64,000 nucleotides of DNA, taken from the NCBI RefSeq assembly GCF_000346465.2, contig NC_034014.1:865802-929801 (forward strand), in the 5' to 3' direction. Positions 39,501-49,242 of the stretch are shown piece by piece. The stretch comes from Prunus persica. Taxonomy: Eukaryota; Streptophyta; Magnoliopsida; Rosales; Rosaceae. How positions within the stretch are numbered: position 1 is the stretch's first letter; the number at the start of each line of letters is the position of its first letter. Under the pieces are notes generated by a model. It ran no database searches and was not told where the DNA came from. It was given only the letters and a program-made list of their open reading frames with translations. Made by a program: the position numbers and the translations under genes.

Positions 39501-40132
39501 CCCAAATCTTTCAACATCTTATTAGCGGCATAGAATGATGGAGGAATGCTATGAGGCTGTGGACAAATAGCACTGAGTATTTGTAACATTTGATCAAATG
39601 ACTTGTTGCTCCAATGATGAAGTACCTTCGTATGCATGAATTGTACCATTGCTGTCAAAACTGATGCATTGCTACTGGGAAACAATTGTCTTTGAGATTC
39701 AGCAATCAACTTCTCATACTTATCCATCTCAACCCTATGTATATCGGTATCATCCCCCACATCTTCATTGTCCCCCAATGTATCATCTACAACTCCCAAG
39801 TCTGGTGTGAATGCTTCATTCAAAATATTATGCGTATAATCATCAAGACGAGGTGCCTCTTGAGCAGTTGCAAGAGGTGAAGCTTGTCTTGTTATCTCAA
39901 ATTGTTCCCTATGGTATATCCATGTGTGATACACCACTGACATCCCATACTGCCATAAATGTGCTTGGACAACCGGAAGAGAATGGCAATTCATATTCTG
40001 GCACTTCATACATGGACATGGAGTCTCATTCTTCTCATCCACATGTTGGCTTGCAACTTCCATAAATGACTGAATTCCAGCACGATATTGATTACTCAAC
40101 CTGTTTTTATTGTGTATCCAATCCCTGTTCAT
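36533..40132 (-). pseudogene. TNP2/TNPD-like CACTA transposase, broken
   Basis: Segments on the minus strand: 40132..39005, about 39004..37877, 37787..37485, about 37412..37025 and 37021..36533 (stop). It starts MNRDWIHNKNRLSNQY (Transposase-associated domain with Cys pair CPCMKC), then the Tnp2 domain (CPVCDEPRYK, MRWHKNKRVDDEGVMRHPADS, LATDGFNPFGNMSTSYSMWPV, VIWTINDFPAYGNLSGWSTKGYKACPVC, HNLDVMHIEKNICDNIVGTLL), DUF4218 (FPPAFFDVMVHLAFHLPREAKLGGPV) and DUF4216 (ALSYGPDERV... VNSMNLWYKDDPYVLAKQAQKIFFL). Three lesions: a frameshift near 39005 where about 4 extra bases seem to follow LIPGP; a TGA after the PDERVCMYT motif; and a 49-bp tandem duplication at 37074-37171. The C-terminus is very acidic. 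The introns after 37877 and 37485 have good splice sites. Confidence 0.88.
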
Positions 40133-40309
40133 CTCTAACACACCTTGTCTCTGTCTTCTTATACATCCTATAATGGGCCTTATCCAATTCAATCGGTGAT
40201 GACTTGAAGCAGTTCCAAAATTTCATAACATGATTAGATCGAACACATTTATAGATATAAGCAAATAACTCTTTCACAGAATGACAAGCTAATAACTCTT
40301 TCACATGAA

Positions 40310-42420
40310 AATTATAAAAAGAGAGATTCCATATTAATTATGCTTTTCAAGGGTAAGTATCATGGTGACAAAATTTTTTTACAATTCTTTCAACATTATT
40401 TTGCATAATTTAGTTGAACCCATGAAAACAGTAAAAAAAAAATGAAGGCAGGCACAAGATTTGTAGCTATTCATACCTCTACAGCAAATATAGCCTCTTA
40501 AGCAAGTATTCCAAACAACCTATTGAAAAAATATATATATATATTCAGTTAGACACAGTAAACCCATGACACAAGTCAAAAAAAAGAAAAAAAAGGCAGA
40601 TGCCAGATTTTTAGCTATCCATACCTCTTAGGCAAGTAATTCAAACACCCTACTGCAAAAAAGAAAAAGAAAAAGAAAATCTGTTAGACAATGTTTCTTT
40701 GGAGGGCTTGAGTCCAAATTAGTCTTCAAACTCAAAATAGTATATGCCTTCACCTCTAAGTTTAACCACTCATCATTAAACAAAGAAAAACATTATTTTT
40801 CTGAGTTAACTCAAAACAGTAACATAATAAGACATCACAGGAAGCACCAAATATCCAAGATAAAAGTCTCAACAAAAAACCAAATGGTTCAAAATAATAT
40901 TGTAATCAACACATCCACTTTATACAGTTATAACATGTACAATGAATAAAGTCAGACTTAAGGTCACATGTCTCTCATGTAGTATATGAATTATCTGAAA
41001 TTAGTAATTAGGCTCTTCATCTCAATTCCATAACAAATTATAACTCATTACAGTTCTTAATTATTATGCCTTATAAATGATTATAAAAACCATTTCAAAT
41101 TAACTAAAATTTACCCTTGAAGCTAATTGAATGACCTTCCATAATATTCAAGCTACCAGTGATCATCACATAAAGCCAAAATGGTTTGTTAAAAAAGAAA
41201 AAAAAAACGTAGCTGGAAGAGCTTGAAAAGGATTTCCAAAACAATCAAACCAACATTGAAGGATGATACTCCATCAGTTAAACTCTATTGTCCAATTAAG
41301 TGGTACTACACTCAGACACCAATACTAAGGGAAAGAAAAATAATTCCTAAACTGACCAGTTAATCTATGGGACGATGACCCTGCAGCTATAGCTTATATA
41401 AAAAATATAGAGACAACTTTGCAGCTAGCTTATACCTAAACTATAAGAGAACTCAATAAGCTACATTGGCAAAAAAATCAATAACAATAACAAAAATAAA
41501 AAAACATAAGCTCACAGACAAAGGCAAACGAACCTTGAAACAAATACACCCACAGACCAACTTCCAACTTCTAACTTTTTACTTCAATTATATAAATGAA
41601 TTGTTATATTCTTTCTTCTAATAGATAGTAAAGAAATTCAGAATTAATCCAGAAGTATCAAGCAAACATTCAAAACTTGGAAAACAATCAATCAGACTCA
41701 AAGCATTAAAACATAAAAAAAAAATAATAATAATTATTGGGTACGTGTGCAAGTGAAACATCTCAAATTTGAACAGAACCCACATCAAATGCAAAACAGG
41801 GCATTCATATCAGACACAGAACCCTACTCAAATTTGACATAGAACCCACAATAATTAACTACTTGAAAAAGAAAAGTCATTTTATTCAGAAAACTTGGAC
41901 TGTTGAATGTTCAAGCATTTAAGATATCAGAAAGGAAAAATCAAGCACTGAAATTCAGTTTCGATTTAAATTCCTGGGTATCTATTTCCGATTTTCCTTG
42001 ATTATTTTCTCAGCAACCAAATGGAATCCACAACTGAAAATCAGCGCTCAAAAGAAAATGAAGGTAAGAGAGACAAGGTAGACTCACCATAAGCTTTCCG
42101 TTGAAACACATAGTGAGGAGGACTTCGGAGATGGAGTTTTCAGATGGCCGTCGATTCTTGACCGTGGCAAGGAAAGGCGTGCGAGATGGAGTATCGCTTG
42201 CTGACGTTGGTGGAGGATTGCTCTGCTGACGTCGGTGGAGGATTCCTTTGCCGATGTAAAAGCAGCGAAGAGTGGGTCTGAGAGGAAATAACCAGTCGGG
42301 AACTTTTTAGTTCATATTTTTGTATTTAAACTCTCCAGATTAGCCCCAAAAACTATTTGGTCGCCCATATGCTAATATACATAAAACTACGTCGTTTTAT
42401 GGCTTACATTTTTAAAGCAC
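40310..42420. other. CACTA promoter/leader side, no coding exon recognised
   Basis: AT-rich DNA between the transposase start and the right subterminal repeats. Because both CACTA genes read leftward, this is the likely promoter and leader region of the element. Nothing coding is supported. Confidence 0.5.
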
Positions 42421-42424
42421 AATG

Positions 42425-42790
42425 ATCTGCGACGAAAACCAAATAGTCACTGGCCCCACGAAATTTTTACGCGCCAATTCTAACTTAGCGACAACACATT
42501 AAAACTCAGCGACCCAATATTTTCGTCGCCAAAACTTTTGAAGTTTCGCGCACACTCAATTCCGCAAATCGCGACCAAATATATGTTTGGTCGCCAAGTC
42601 CTTGCCTAACCACCAAAAACTTTCGTCGCCCTTAGTTGATAAATTAGTCGCTATTTAGTTGACTCAAGTCATCACGGATGTCTAAAAATCACGAATCTTT
42701 TGGCGACCAACTGGAAAAATTTTGTCGCCGATTCTCTTTTTGGCGACGCAAATATGGTGCGTCGCTAAAAATTTCATCGCAAAAGAGGTT
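42425..42790. repeat. Right subterminal repeats of the CACTA element
   Basis: Copies of GCGACGAA / TTTCGTCGC and close variants near 42428, 42486, 42524, 42620, 42741 and 42760, matching the motif at the left end. The density is lower than on the left. Confidence 0.8.
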
Positions 42791-44050
42791 TTTCCTTGTA
42801 GTGGTGGATGAGATTGCAAGGATGGGAAAATCTACTATCCTAGAGTGCCTGGTGAGATTCTGTGATGCAGTGAAAAATTTGTACACGAGGGAGTACCTTC
42901 GCAAACCCACTCCGAGGGACCTGCAAAGGCTTCTACAAAAAGGCGAGGCTCGAGGTTTCCCAGGAATGATCGGAAGCATCGATTGCATGCATTGGCAGTG
43001 GAAGAATTGTCCTACTGCATGGCAAGGAGAGTATGGGAATCAGAAGGGCCAAAAAAGTATCATTTTGGAGGCCGTAGCTTCATTCGACACTTGGGTTTGG
43101 CATGCCTTTTTTGGGGTTTCCGGATCTCAGAATGACCTCAATGTCCTTGGTCAATCCCCGGTGTTCGACGAGGTATTGCGATGTCATTCCCCTCAGGTCA
43201 CATACCAAATCAACAATACCGTATACTCTGGTGCGTACTACCTTGCCGACGGAATTTATCCTAGGTGGACGACATTCGTGAAAACAATTCCGAATCCCCA
43301 ATCCGAGAAGGAAAGAAGTTTTGCTTCCTTTCAAGAAGGTTACAGGAAAGACGTGGAAAGGTGTTTCGGTATCTTGCAAGCTCGTTGGGCAATTATCAGG
43401 GGTGCTGCTCGGATGCTAGACGAGGAGGTGCTGAGGAGTATTATAATGACTTGCATCATCCTCCACAACATGATTGTGGAGGATGAGTATGACTACGATG
43501 CTCCAGAGGTGTTTGAACCCGATCCTATAAACAAGGCGTTGACAAGAATATATGAAAGGCCGATGGGACCAAATGGACTACCAATGAAGCCCGAACCGTT
43601 AGTTCAGGATGGTCGATTCAACAACCCCATGATTGATCGTTATCAAGAAATGCAATCTTCATATGTTCACGAAAGACGTCAAGTTGACTTGATCGAGCAC
43701 TTGTGGCAGATGGAAGGCAATCACAATGGATGAAGGCTAGATTCGTGCTTTGTTTGGAATTATGCTTTGTTTTTAATTATGCTTTGTTTTTGTGTGTTGT
43801 GTTTTGTGGAATTATTGCGAGGTCTTTTTTATTATTATGCTTTTATGTATGGTTTGTTTTGTGTGTTGTTTGCAATAAATGAAGGTTTGTTTTTAATTAA
43901 TCTTTGTGAGGAATGCTCAAATGTTTTTAATAATACAACATTAGAGAATGCTTTTTTGATTGAATAAAAAAGAAACAATACAACAAATTAAAGGATAATA
44001 CAACAATTTAAAAAAAATACAACAATTATAAAAAAATACAACAATACAAT

Positions 44051-45224
44051 CTAATGGTTTTCATCATTTAGCCAATCCGTATTGCTAGGTCCGTCGTCAT
44101 GGAAAAGTTTTCTTCTCATCACATCCCTTCGTTTATGCTTCCAATAGGCCTTTGTTTCAGGAGACATATGGCTCGTATCCATAGCCATGATTTTCATCTC
44201 TCTTTCATTGTCGTCTTTTTCTTTTGCATGTTGCTTTTCAATTGCAAAGGCTTCCAATCGTGCCTTGTCCGCTTCATCTCTCCTCAAGTCTCTCTCCAAT
44301 CTTAGAGAGTTGTTCTTAGCTATTTGCTCGAATATTTAAACACAATCAATGTTCGAAGTGGCCCCTCTCTTGGCCTTTGCCGCCTTTCTCCCAATAGGTC
44401 TCGGCGGACGTGGGAGTGGTGACTCCGTTTCCATTGGGAAGTCTAATGGCGAATCGGTTGATGGCGATTCGTGGAGCGGCGTCTCATGCAACACAACCGG
44501 GGGTGCGGTAGGAATAATTTTGAATCTGGAACAATCCTTGACAATTTTCCAACATTGGAAATGCACAAAACTTTTTTTCCCTTGCCCCGTGGCACCGAAC
44601 CACATTTGTGCTTGTATGATCTATTCAAAATAAATAATTGGAAGTGCATTAAAAAAATATACAATGCAATAAATTATAAACTATTTTGAAATGCAAGAAT
44701 AAAATTGATTATGTAAATAAATATAGACAAATTGAAAATGCAAAAACAAAAATAAAGATTATGCATGAAATTATAAACTATTTTGAAATGCAAGAATAAA
44801 ATTGATTATGTAAATAAATAAAGCCAATTAGGAAATACAAAAATAAAATAAACATTGTGCAACAAAAAAGAAAAAGAATATGCAATAAAAAAAAGTTATC
44901 CCAAATTGATTAAAATGGCAATTAAAAATATTTTACCTCATCAGAAAGATTCGCACCGCTCCGAATGTTCTCCTTTGCTTTTGTCAAGGCATTTCTCCAT
45001 TTCCCTAACTCTTTGTTTAGAATTTTCCATCTACTAGACAAAGCCATTTCGGTCCGAATGGAACCTGATCTTTGACAAAATTCTCCATGAATTTTGCTCC
45101 ACATATGATGGAACTTCATCTCATTGCCTGTGATAGAGTCATGACTAACGTTCACCCAAGACTCGCACAACGCAATATCTTCCTGGGTTGACCACGAGCC
45201 TCCGATTTCAACAGAAGATGCCAT
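44051..45224 (-). pseudogene. PIF/Harbinger ORF1 (Myb/SANT-like DNA-binding protein), with a premature stop
   Basis: Two exons on the minus strand: 45224..44937 and 44620..44051 (stop TGA), phase 0. Exon 1 holds a Myb/SANT-like trihelix (GGSWSTQEDIALCESWVNVSHDSITGNEMKFHHMWSKI...SRWKILNKELGKWRNAL). Exon 2 has a Pro/Ser-rich linker, a basic patch (RPPRPIGRKAAKAKRG) and a charged C-terminal coiled region (LRLERDLRRDEADKARLEAFAIEKQHAKEK). Such ORF1 proteins partner the DDE transposase and are sometimes annotated as 'glutathione S-transferase T3-like' or NAM-associated proteins. A TAA at 44336-44338 interrupts the frame just before IFEQIAKNN, so the C-terminal ~95 residues would be lost. Confidence 0.82.
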
Positions 45225-45629
45225 TTGTTTATTTTCTACAAATGGAAAGTAGTACAAAAATGTGAGTGGATAGTAAAAAATATTGGAAGGAGAAGAGTTT
45301 GTATGGAATTGGTGTGGAAAGTGGAAAATATGAGTAGAGAGTAAAAAATATTGGAAGGAGATGAGTTTGTATGGAGATTTGGTGTGGAAAATGAATTATG
45401 TGAGTGGAGAGTAGAAAATATTGTATGGAGAAGAAATTGTATGAAGATTTGGTGTTGAAAGTAGATAAAATGGTTAGGTATTTATAGGGAAAAAATACAT
45501 ACATTTTTGGTTTTTTTTAAAAAAAATTTCAGAATTTTTTCGAATTTTTTAGGATTTTTTTAAAAAACCGTAGGATTTCTGAAAAAAATCCAATCGGAGC
45601 CACCCGGTGTCGACACGTGGCAGGTAACC

Positions 45630-45745
45630 GTTGGTGCTGACGTCACGACGACGTCAGCGCACTTCAGTCAAATTTTTTTACCGTTGGCGCGTGTATTACA
45701 CGCGCTAACGGTAACAAAATTTGAATTTACTGCGCTGACGTCAGC
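45630..45745. repeat. Palindromes in the right end of the Harbinger element
   Basis: A long inverted repeat at about 45678-45715 (TTACCGTTGGCGCGTGTA facing TTACACGCGCTAACGGTAA, extended by CAAATTTT/AAAATTTG), plus a perfect GCTGACGTCAGC at about 45731-45742 and an interrupted version of it (GCTGACGTC...GACGTCAGC) at about 45636-45658. Confidence 0.8.
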
Positions 45746-46309
45746 TGAACTCGGGCTCGAGCCCAGTCGATTTTCTCCCTTGGGCTTGCCCGGGCTCGTG
45801 GGACCCGCAGCTTGCCCGGGCTGCATTGCTCGCGCTGGAGCTGGACTTGGGCTGATTTTTGCCTTTTGCCTGGGCCAACCCCTGGCGCTGTACATGCTCT
45901 AATGCTCTTGGTATTCTACTAGTTTTGTTGGGAATTTTTAAATGAGATTATAAATTCTAGTAGTTATTTTGTTGGGCTTGCAAGTTTAATCCCAATCGGC
46001 ATCCTAGCTGTCTTCATGATAGTGGTTTCCTTGTTCCTTGCCATTGTTGACCCATTTCGAAGAAAAGCCTTGGAGATGCTTCTGCCGCCACCCACAATTT
46101 ACAGAAGCCGTGAATTCATAACCAGAAGAAGAAGTTGCCGGCAGCAATGTGTTATTTGCATGGAGGACTTTGTCGACGGTGACTGCTGCCGGGTTCTGCC
46201 TACTTGCAAGCACACCTTTCATTTGATGTGCATTGATCCTTGGCTCACTTCTCAGCTAACTTGTCCCCTTTGTCGTAACCCTATCTCCACTGTATATGAC
46301 TTGTGTTAA

Positions 46310-47179
46310 TTAACTAGTTTATATGTTTTATTGATGTAACACACATTTCTCTCTCTTTTTTTTTGTTTTTTTGTCATTATGTAATACACATGTTTTTGAT
46401 CGAAAAGTGGAAATTTCATTGGACAAATGCTAGAGTACAAGTAGTTATAAGATCTTCAGTGGAAGAAATTCGGTCAAAGAAAAAAAAGTACCCCAACATC
46501 CGAAACAATCTAAAACAATAAATCTACCCACTCTCCATGTCAATTACCAATTGTAAAGCCAATCATTCAGGAGCCAATTAACCTTCCCACCAAAATTGAT
46601 GGTAAGAACTTTGTAACCTATTATTGATTGATTAACTTCCTCTCAAAGTAAGTGAGATACAAACATTTCTACATAATTCGTTGCATTTTAATGGTCTATA
46701 TCCTGCCCTAAGCTATGTTGTTTTAATTAATGGTTAGTCCAAAGAAAAATGAGGAGCTAATCTCTCCGAATCGCTTGTTCTTTTTTTATATATATATATA
46801 AAAAAAGGGTTAATCAAAGCAAAGTGAAATGTTAAAAAAATTTAGTCACTCAAGTATACATATTCCCACCGACAAAAAAAGAACATGAATTGAAATTGAA
46901 TTAAACATTAATTTTCCTAAAAAAAAGATATGTGATGGTAATTAAAGATCACAATTGATCTCCTAATTGTAATCCAGCTGGGTGAATGAAATATGACAGG
47001 TTCAAGAATATTGAGAAATTGCAACGTAATAATATATTGAAGGGCAGTGTAATTTTTGGGCATGTATAAAAGGAGTTAACTAAAGCCAATTGAGATTCAA
47101 AGTATCTGGGTGTGTTCTTCATTGATATTCATATTAAAGCACAGGACATAAGCCAATTGCCAATTATTTATTTGTGTAA
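46310..47179. other. Intergenic between RING-H2 copies
   Basis: No gene. The part from about 46970 resembles the DNA upstream of RING-H2 copy 1 (see 31290-31560), so it belongs to the tandem duplication. Confidence 0.45.
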
Positions 47180-47392
47180 TCTATATATATAAAGCAAAAG
47201 GCAGAGAATGGTGAAACATTCAAAATACCAGAAAATGCCCTTGGTTAATGCAAATATTAAGAATTAAAATTATTAATTAAATGAGGATAATATGGTAAAT
47301 TCATAATTTTTTGTATTAAAAAAATTAAAATTAAAAGAAAATTCAGATAATGGGTCCTATTTTTATGGAACACAAATATTAATAAGGGTAAA
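47180..47392 (+). mobile_element. Helitron-related repeat, 5' part (second copy)
   Basis: Starts TCTATATATATAAAGC directly after an A, like the element at 9205, and stays highly similar to it for about 210 bp (through tttttatggaacacaaat). The hairpin and CTAG end of the first copy are not present here; the sequence diverges. A short block (gacatgtgtcaa, ttttaaa-g-gtggtgag) further on at 47483-47516 again resembles the DNA after the first copy. Confidence 0.7.
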
Positions 47393-47666
47393 TCAGGAAA
47401 AATCTTATTGAAGTATTGTTTCTCTCTCATAATAATGTTATCAAATAAATAAAAAATAAAGAATTAACTATAGTTAAACTCATGGACATGTGTCAACTTT
47501 TAAAAGGAGTGGTGAGAATACACCTGGGGTTAAGATACTTTAATTTTAATTTTATGATCAATATCCGAAATTGCTAACTTTACCTCACAAAAAAAGGATA
47601 CTTTAATTTTAAGATAAAAAAATAATAGTACAATTACATGAAAGAAAATCAAGAGAAATGATCAAG

Positions 47667-47970
47667 GCATGAATGGAAGCAATTACCAAACTTTCCCATA
47701 AATGGAACCCTACTTCTCCTTCTGCTAATTGCTTCACTTGTTCGTCTTCTTGTTGCCTCCAAGCCCACAATTTACAGAAAAAACAGTAGCCAGCAGAAGC
47801 GGTGTGATATTTGCTTTGAAGATTTGGTGACTGGTGACTGCTGCCGCGTTGTGCCTTCATGCAACCACACCTTCCATTTGACCTGCACTAATCTTTGGCT
47901 CACTTGTCAGCTTTCATGCCCCGTTTGTCGGGAGAATTATGAATGCAGTTTATATGGCTTGTGCGCTTAA
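47667..47970 (+). pseudogene. ATL-like RING-H2 gene, copy 2, without a start codon
   Basis: The frame reads NGTLLLLLLIASLVRLLV (membrane segment), KPTIYRKNSSQQKR and a RING-H2 finger (CDICFEDLVTGDCCRVVPSCNHTFHLTCTNLWLTCQLSCPVC), ending at TAA 47968-47970. It is clearly related to copy 1 at 46.0-46.3 kb (PTIYR, GDCCRV.PSC.HTFHL, LWLT.QL.CP.CR). All metal ligands are kept. No in-frame ATG precedes the membrane segment before an upstream TGA, and the Pro-rich N-terminus of copy 1 is missing. An unseen upstream exon cannot be excluded, so 'pseudogene' is the preferred reading, not proven. Confidence 0.65.
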
Positions 47971-49242
47971 TTATCTTCGCATTCAAGAATTTTTCAATAT
48001 AATGTGACATGTAGCGCTATTGATTAATTATTTTCATTCACTTGGTAGTCGAGAAATTCTTCGGTGTAACATTTACACTCAAGAATATTTCAATGAAATG
48101 CGGTTGGGTATTGATTTAATATGTTGAACATCTTTCTCTCTCTATATATATGTGTGTGTCTAATATGCATGCACCTTTCCTTTTCCTAAGCTACCAATTT
48201 CTCTACCCTCAACGACAACACATGTACATTTGGGCCTAAATGGCAATGTTTCAGGTTGCCACTTGTTCATCAAGTGCATGCCCTTTCCCTCACATTCCCT
48301 CATCTTCTTCCTTGAACTCTTACAATTCTTGCCCACATTTCATTTTCTCTTGCATTCTTGTGGTGGTTCTTAATTCTTACAATCAGATCATAACACCAAG
48401 CATTTGGTTGGTCCAAACGCCTCTCATTGATCTGGTGAGCCTTGTAATTTGTTCAGACTCTTTCAATTTAATCTTTGAAATCACATTCTCACTTGTTTAA
48501 CTCTTGTTAGCAATAACATTAATTCATTTAATCTTGTTTCCCAAGTTGCTGGTTTTGGCTTCTTTCCATATACTATTGTCTATTGAATTTCGCCGAATGT
48601 GTTACACATATTGCCTGATTTGCAGTGTATTGTTTGGTCATCATGCAGTGTCAGTATATAAATAGTGGTGTTGGGGTAACTCTCCGCCATTGTTTCACTC
48701 GATAATTTGAGCATGCTCGTGATTTGAGAAATGGATTTAATTGTGTTTATTATCCCTAACTGTTTTATCTTAGTCGAGATGATCCTAAGATAGCCCGGTC
48801 ACGTGACAAATACCACTACAAAACAGAGTTGGAAAGACCTTAGTCTTTGTTGAGGAGAAACTTGTTTGAACTTGAATTGATTGTATTGTACATAAATAAG
48901 GTATTTGTCTACGCATGTATGACAATATAAGGTGGGCCCCACACATCCAATCCTCTGAAATTCTAATCCAACGGCTCAGATTTCATCACAGATACAATAC
49001 CACATGTGACATTATCCGGTTCACCAACCATTTGGCCCAGCAAGCTCAGAATCCTGGACCCGCAGGATAAGAATTAAGTATTAAAACGCGCACTCAAATC
49101 AATGTTCCTCAAAACTCCACCTCTCCACTTCATCATCTTCAACGAGTCAACCGATACCAGCGCCAAGAGAAACCAAATAAAAGAGATCACACCCAGAAAA
49201 AACGAAGCCAAAAGATTTGACATCTTCTTCTCGGAGCCCAAA
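47971..49242. other. Intergenic, 5' flank of the formate-tetrahydrofolate ligase gene
   Basis: No supported gene. An 86-residue frame at 48240-48500 is Ser/Cys-rich but has no recognisable features and is not called. The right part holds the promoter and leader of the ligase gene. Confidence 0.45.

Larger units (their letters stand above)
32856..42803 (-). mobile_element. CACTA (En/Spm) transposon, 9.95 kb, nested in the Harbinger transposase gene
   Basis: The left end is CACTACAAGGAAAA at 32856; the right end is its exact complement TTTTCCTTGTAGTG ending at 42803, and the similarity of the ends continues imperfectly for about 32 bp. Both sides carry the 3-bp target duplication GTG (32853-32855 and 42804-42806). 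Near both ends many copies of a (A/T)GCGACGAAA motif occur in both orientations. Two minus-strand genes lie inside: a TNP2/TNPD-like transposase and a TNPA-like Transposase_24 protein. Both are broken, so the element cannot move on its own proteins, but its ends look usable. Confidence 0.95.
32421..43733 (+). pseudogene. PIF/Harbinger DDE transposase, interrupted by a CACTA element and a stop codon
   Basis: The gene comes in two parts: 32421..32855 (145 codons) and 42807..43733 (stop TGA). The two parts are in the same frame once the CACTA element and one GTG copy are left out, giving a normal family length of about 450 codons. The N-terminus is charged (RRRREEEDRDADEEEEE), followed by LIPEQKLTAALRMLAYGASAEQ, then in the second part MGKSTILECLVRF, GFPGMIGSIDCMHW (first catalytic Asp), YYLADGIYPRW and ILHNMIVEDE, all typical of PIF-type transposases. 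Two lesions: an in-frame TGA at 32679-32681 in a context where the family has Arg, and the 9.95-kb insertion. The long open frame beginning at 42678 is a chimera whose first ~43 residues come from the CACTA end. Confidence 0.88.
31779..45899 (+). mobile_element. PIF/Harbinger transposon, 14.1 kb including a nested CACTA element
   Basis: The flanking target duplications are TAA at 31776-31778 and TAA at 45900-45902, the 3-bp TWA type of PIF/Harbinger. The ends are imperfect inverted repeats: GAGTAACTCCACCCC at the left, and GAGCATGTACAGCGCC when the right end is read inward. It carries both expected genes: a DDE transposase (+) and a Myb/SANT-like ORF1 (-), arranged convergently. Without the nested CACTA (9.95 kb with its duplication) it would be about 4.2 kb. 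The left 200-500 bp hold tandem repeats of about 88 bp; the right end holds GC-rich palindromes. Confidence 0.8.
31714..46309 (+). pseudogene. ATL-like RING-H2 E3 ligase gene, split by nested transposons (copy 1)
   Basis: The 5' part is 31714..31778, encoding MLPSSYSTPSLPPHPPPSPYP; it ends at the TAA target duplication of the Harbinger element. The 3' part resumes at 45903. Its hydrophobic stretch LASLIPIGILAVFMIVVSLFLAIV is the expected ATL membrane segment, followed by DPFRRKALEMLLPPP and a RING-H2 finger (CVICMEDFVDGDCCRVLPTCKHTFHLMCIDPWLTSQLTCPLC) with stop TAA at 46307-46309. All eight metal ligands are present (C-x2-C, C-x-H-x2-H-x2-C, CPLC). Even without the insertion, the frame after the junction meets a stop (TGA about 50 bases on), next to an imperfect local duplication (ttctactagttttgttggg / ttctagtagttattttgttggg). 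The gene therefore carries at least two kinds of damage. The RING part could only be made from a new promoter. Confidence 0.75.

Noticed and set aside
42678..42806. N-terminal extension of the Harbinger transposase beginning MSKNHESFGDQ
   Set aside because: This stretch is the right subterminal region and end of the CACTA element; the open frame across the border is accidental.
48240..48500. 86-residue Ser/Cys-rich frame
   Set aside because: No signal, domain or neighbour support; composition fits random AT-rich DNA.
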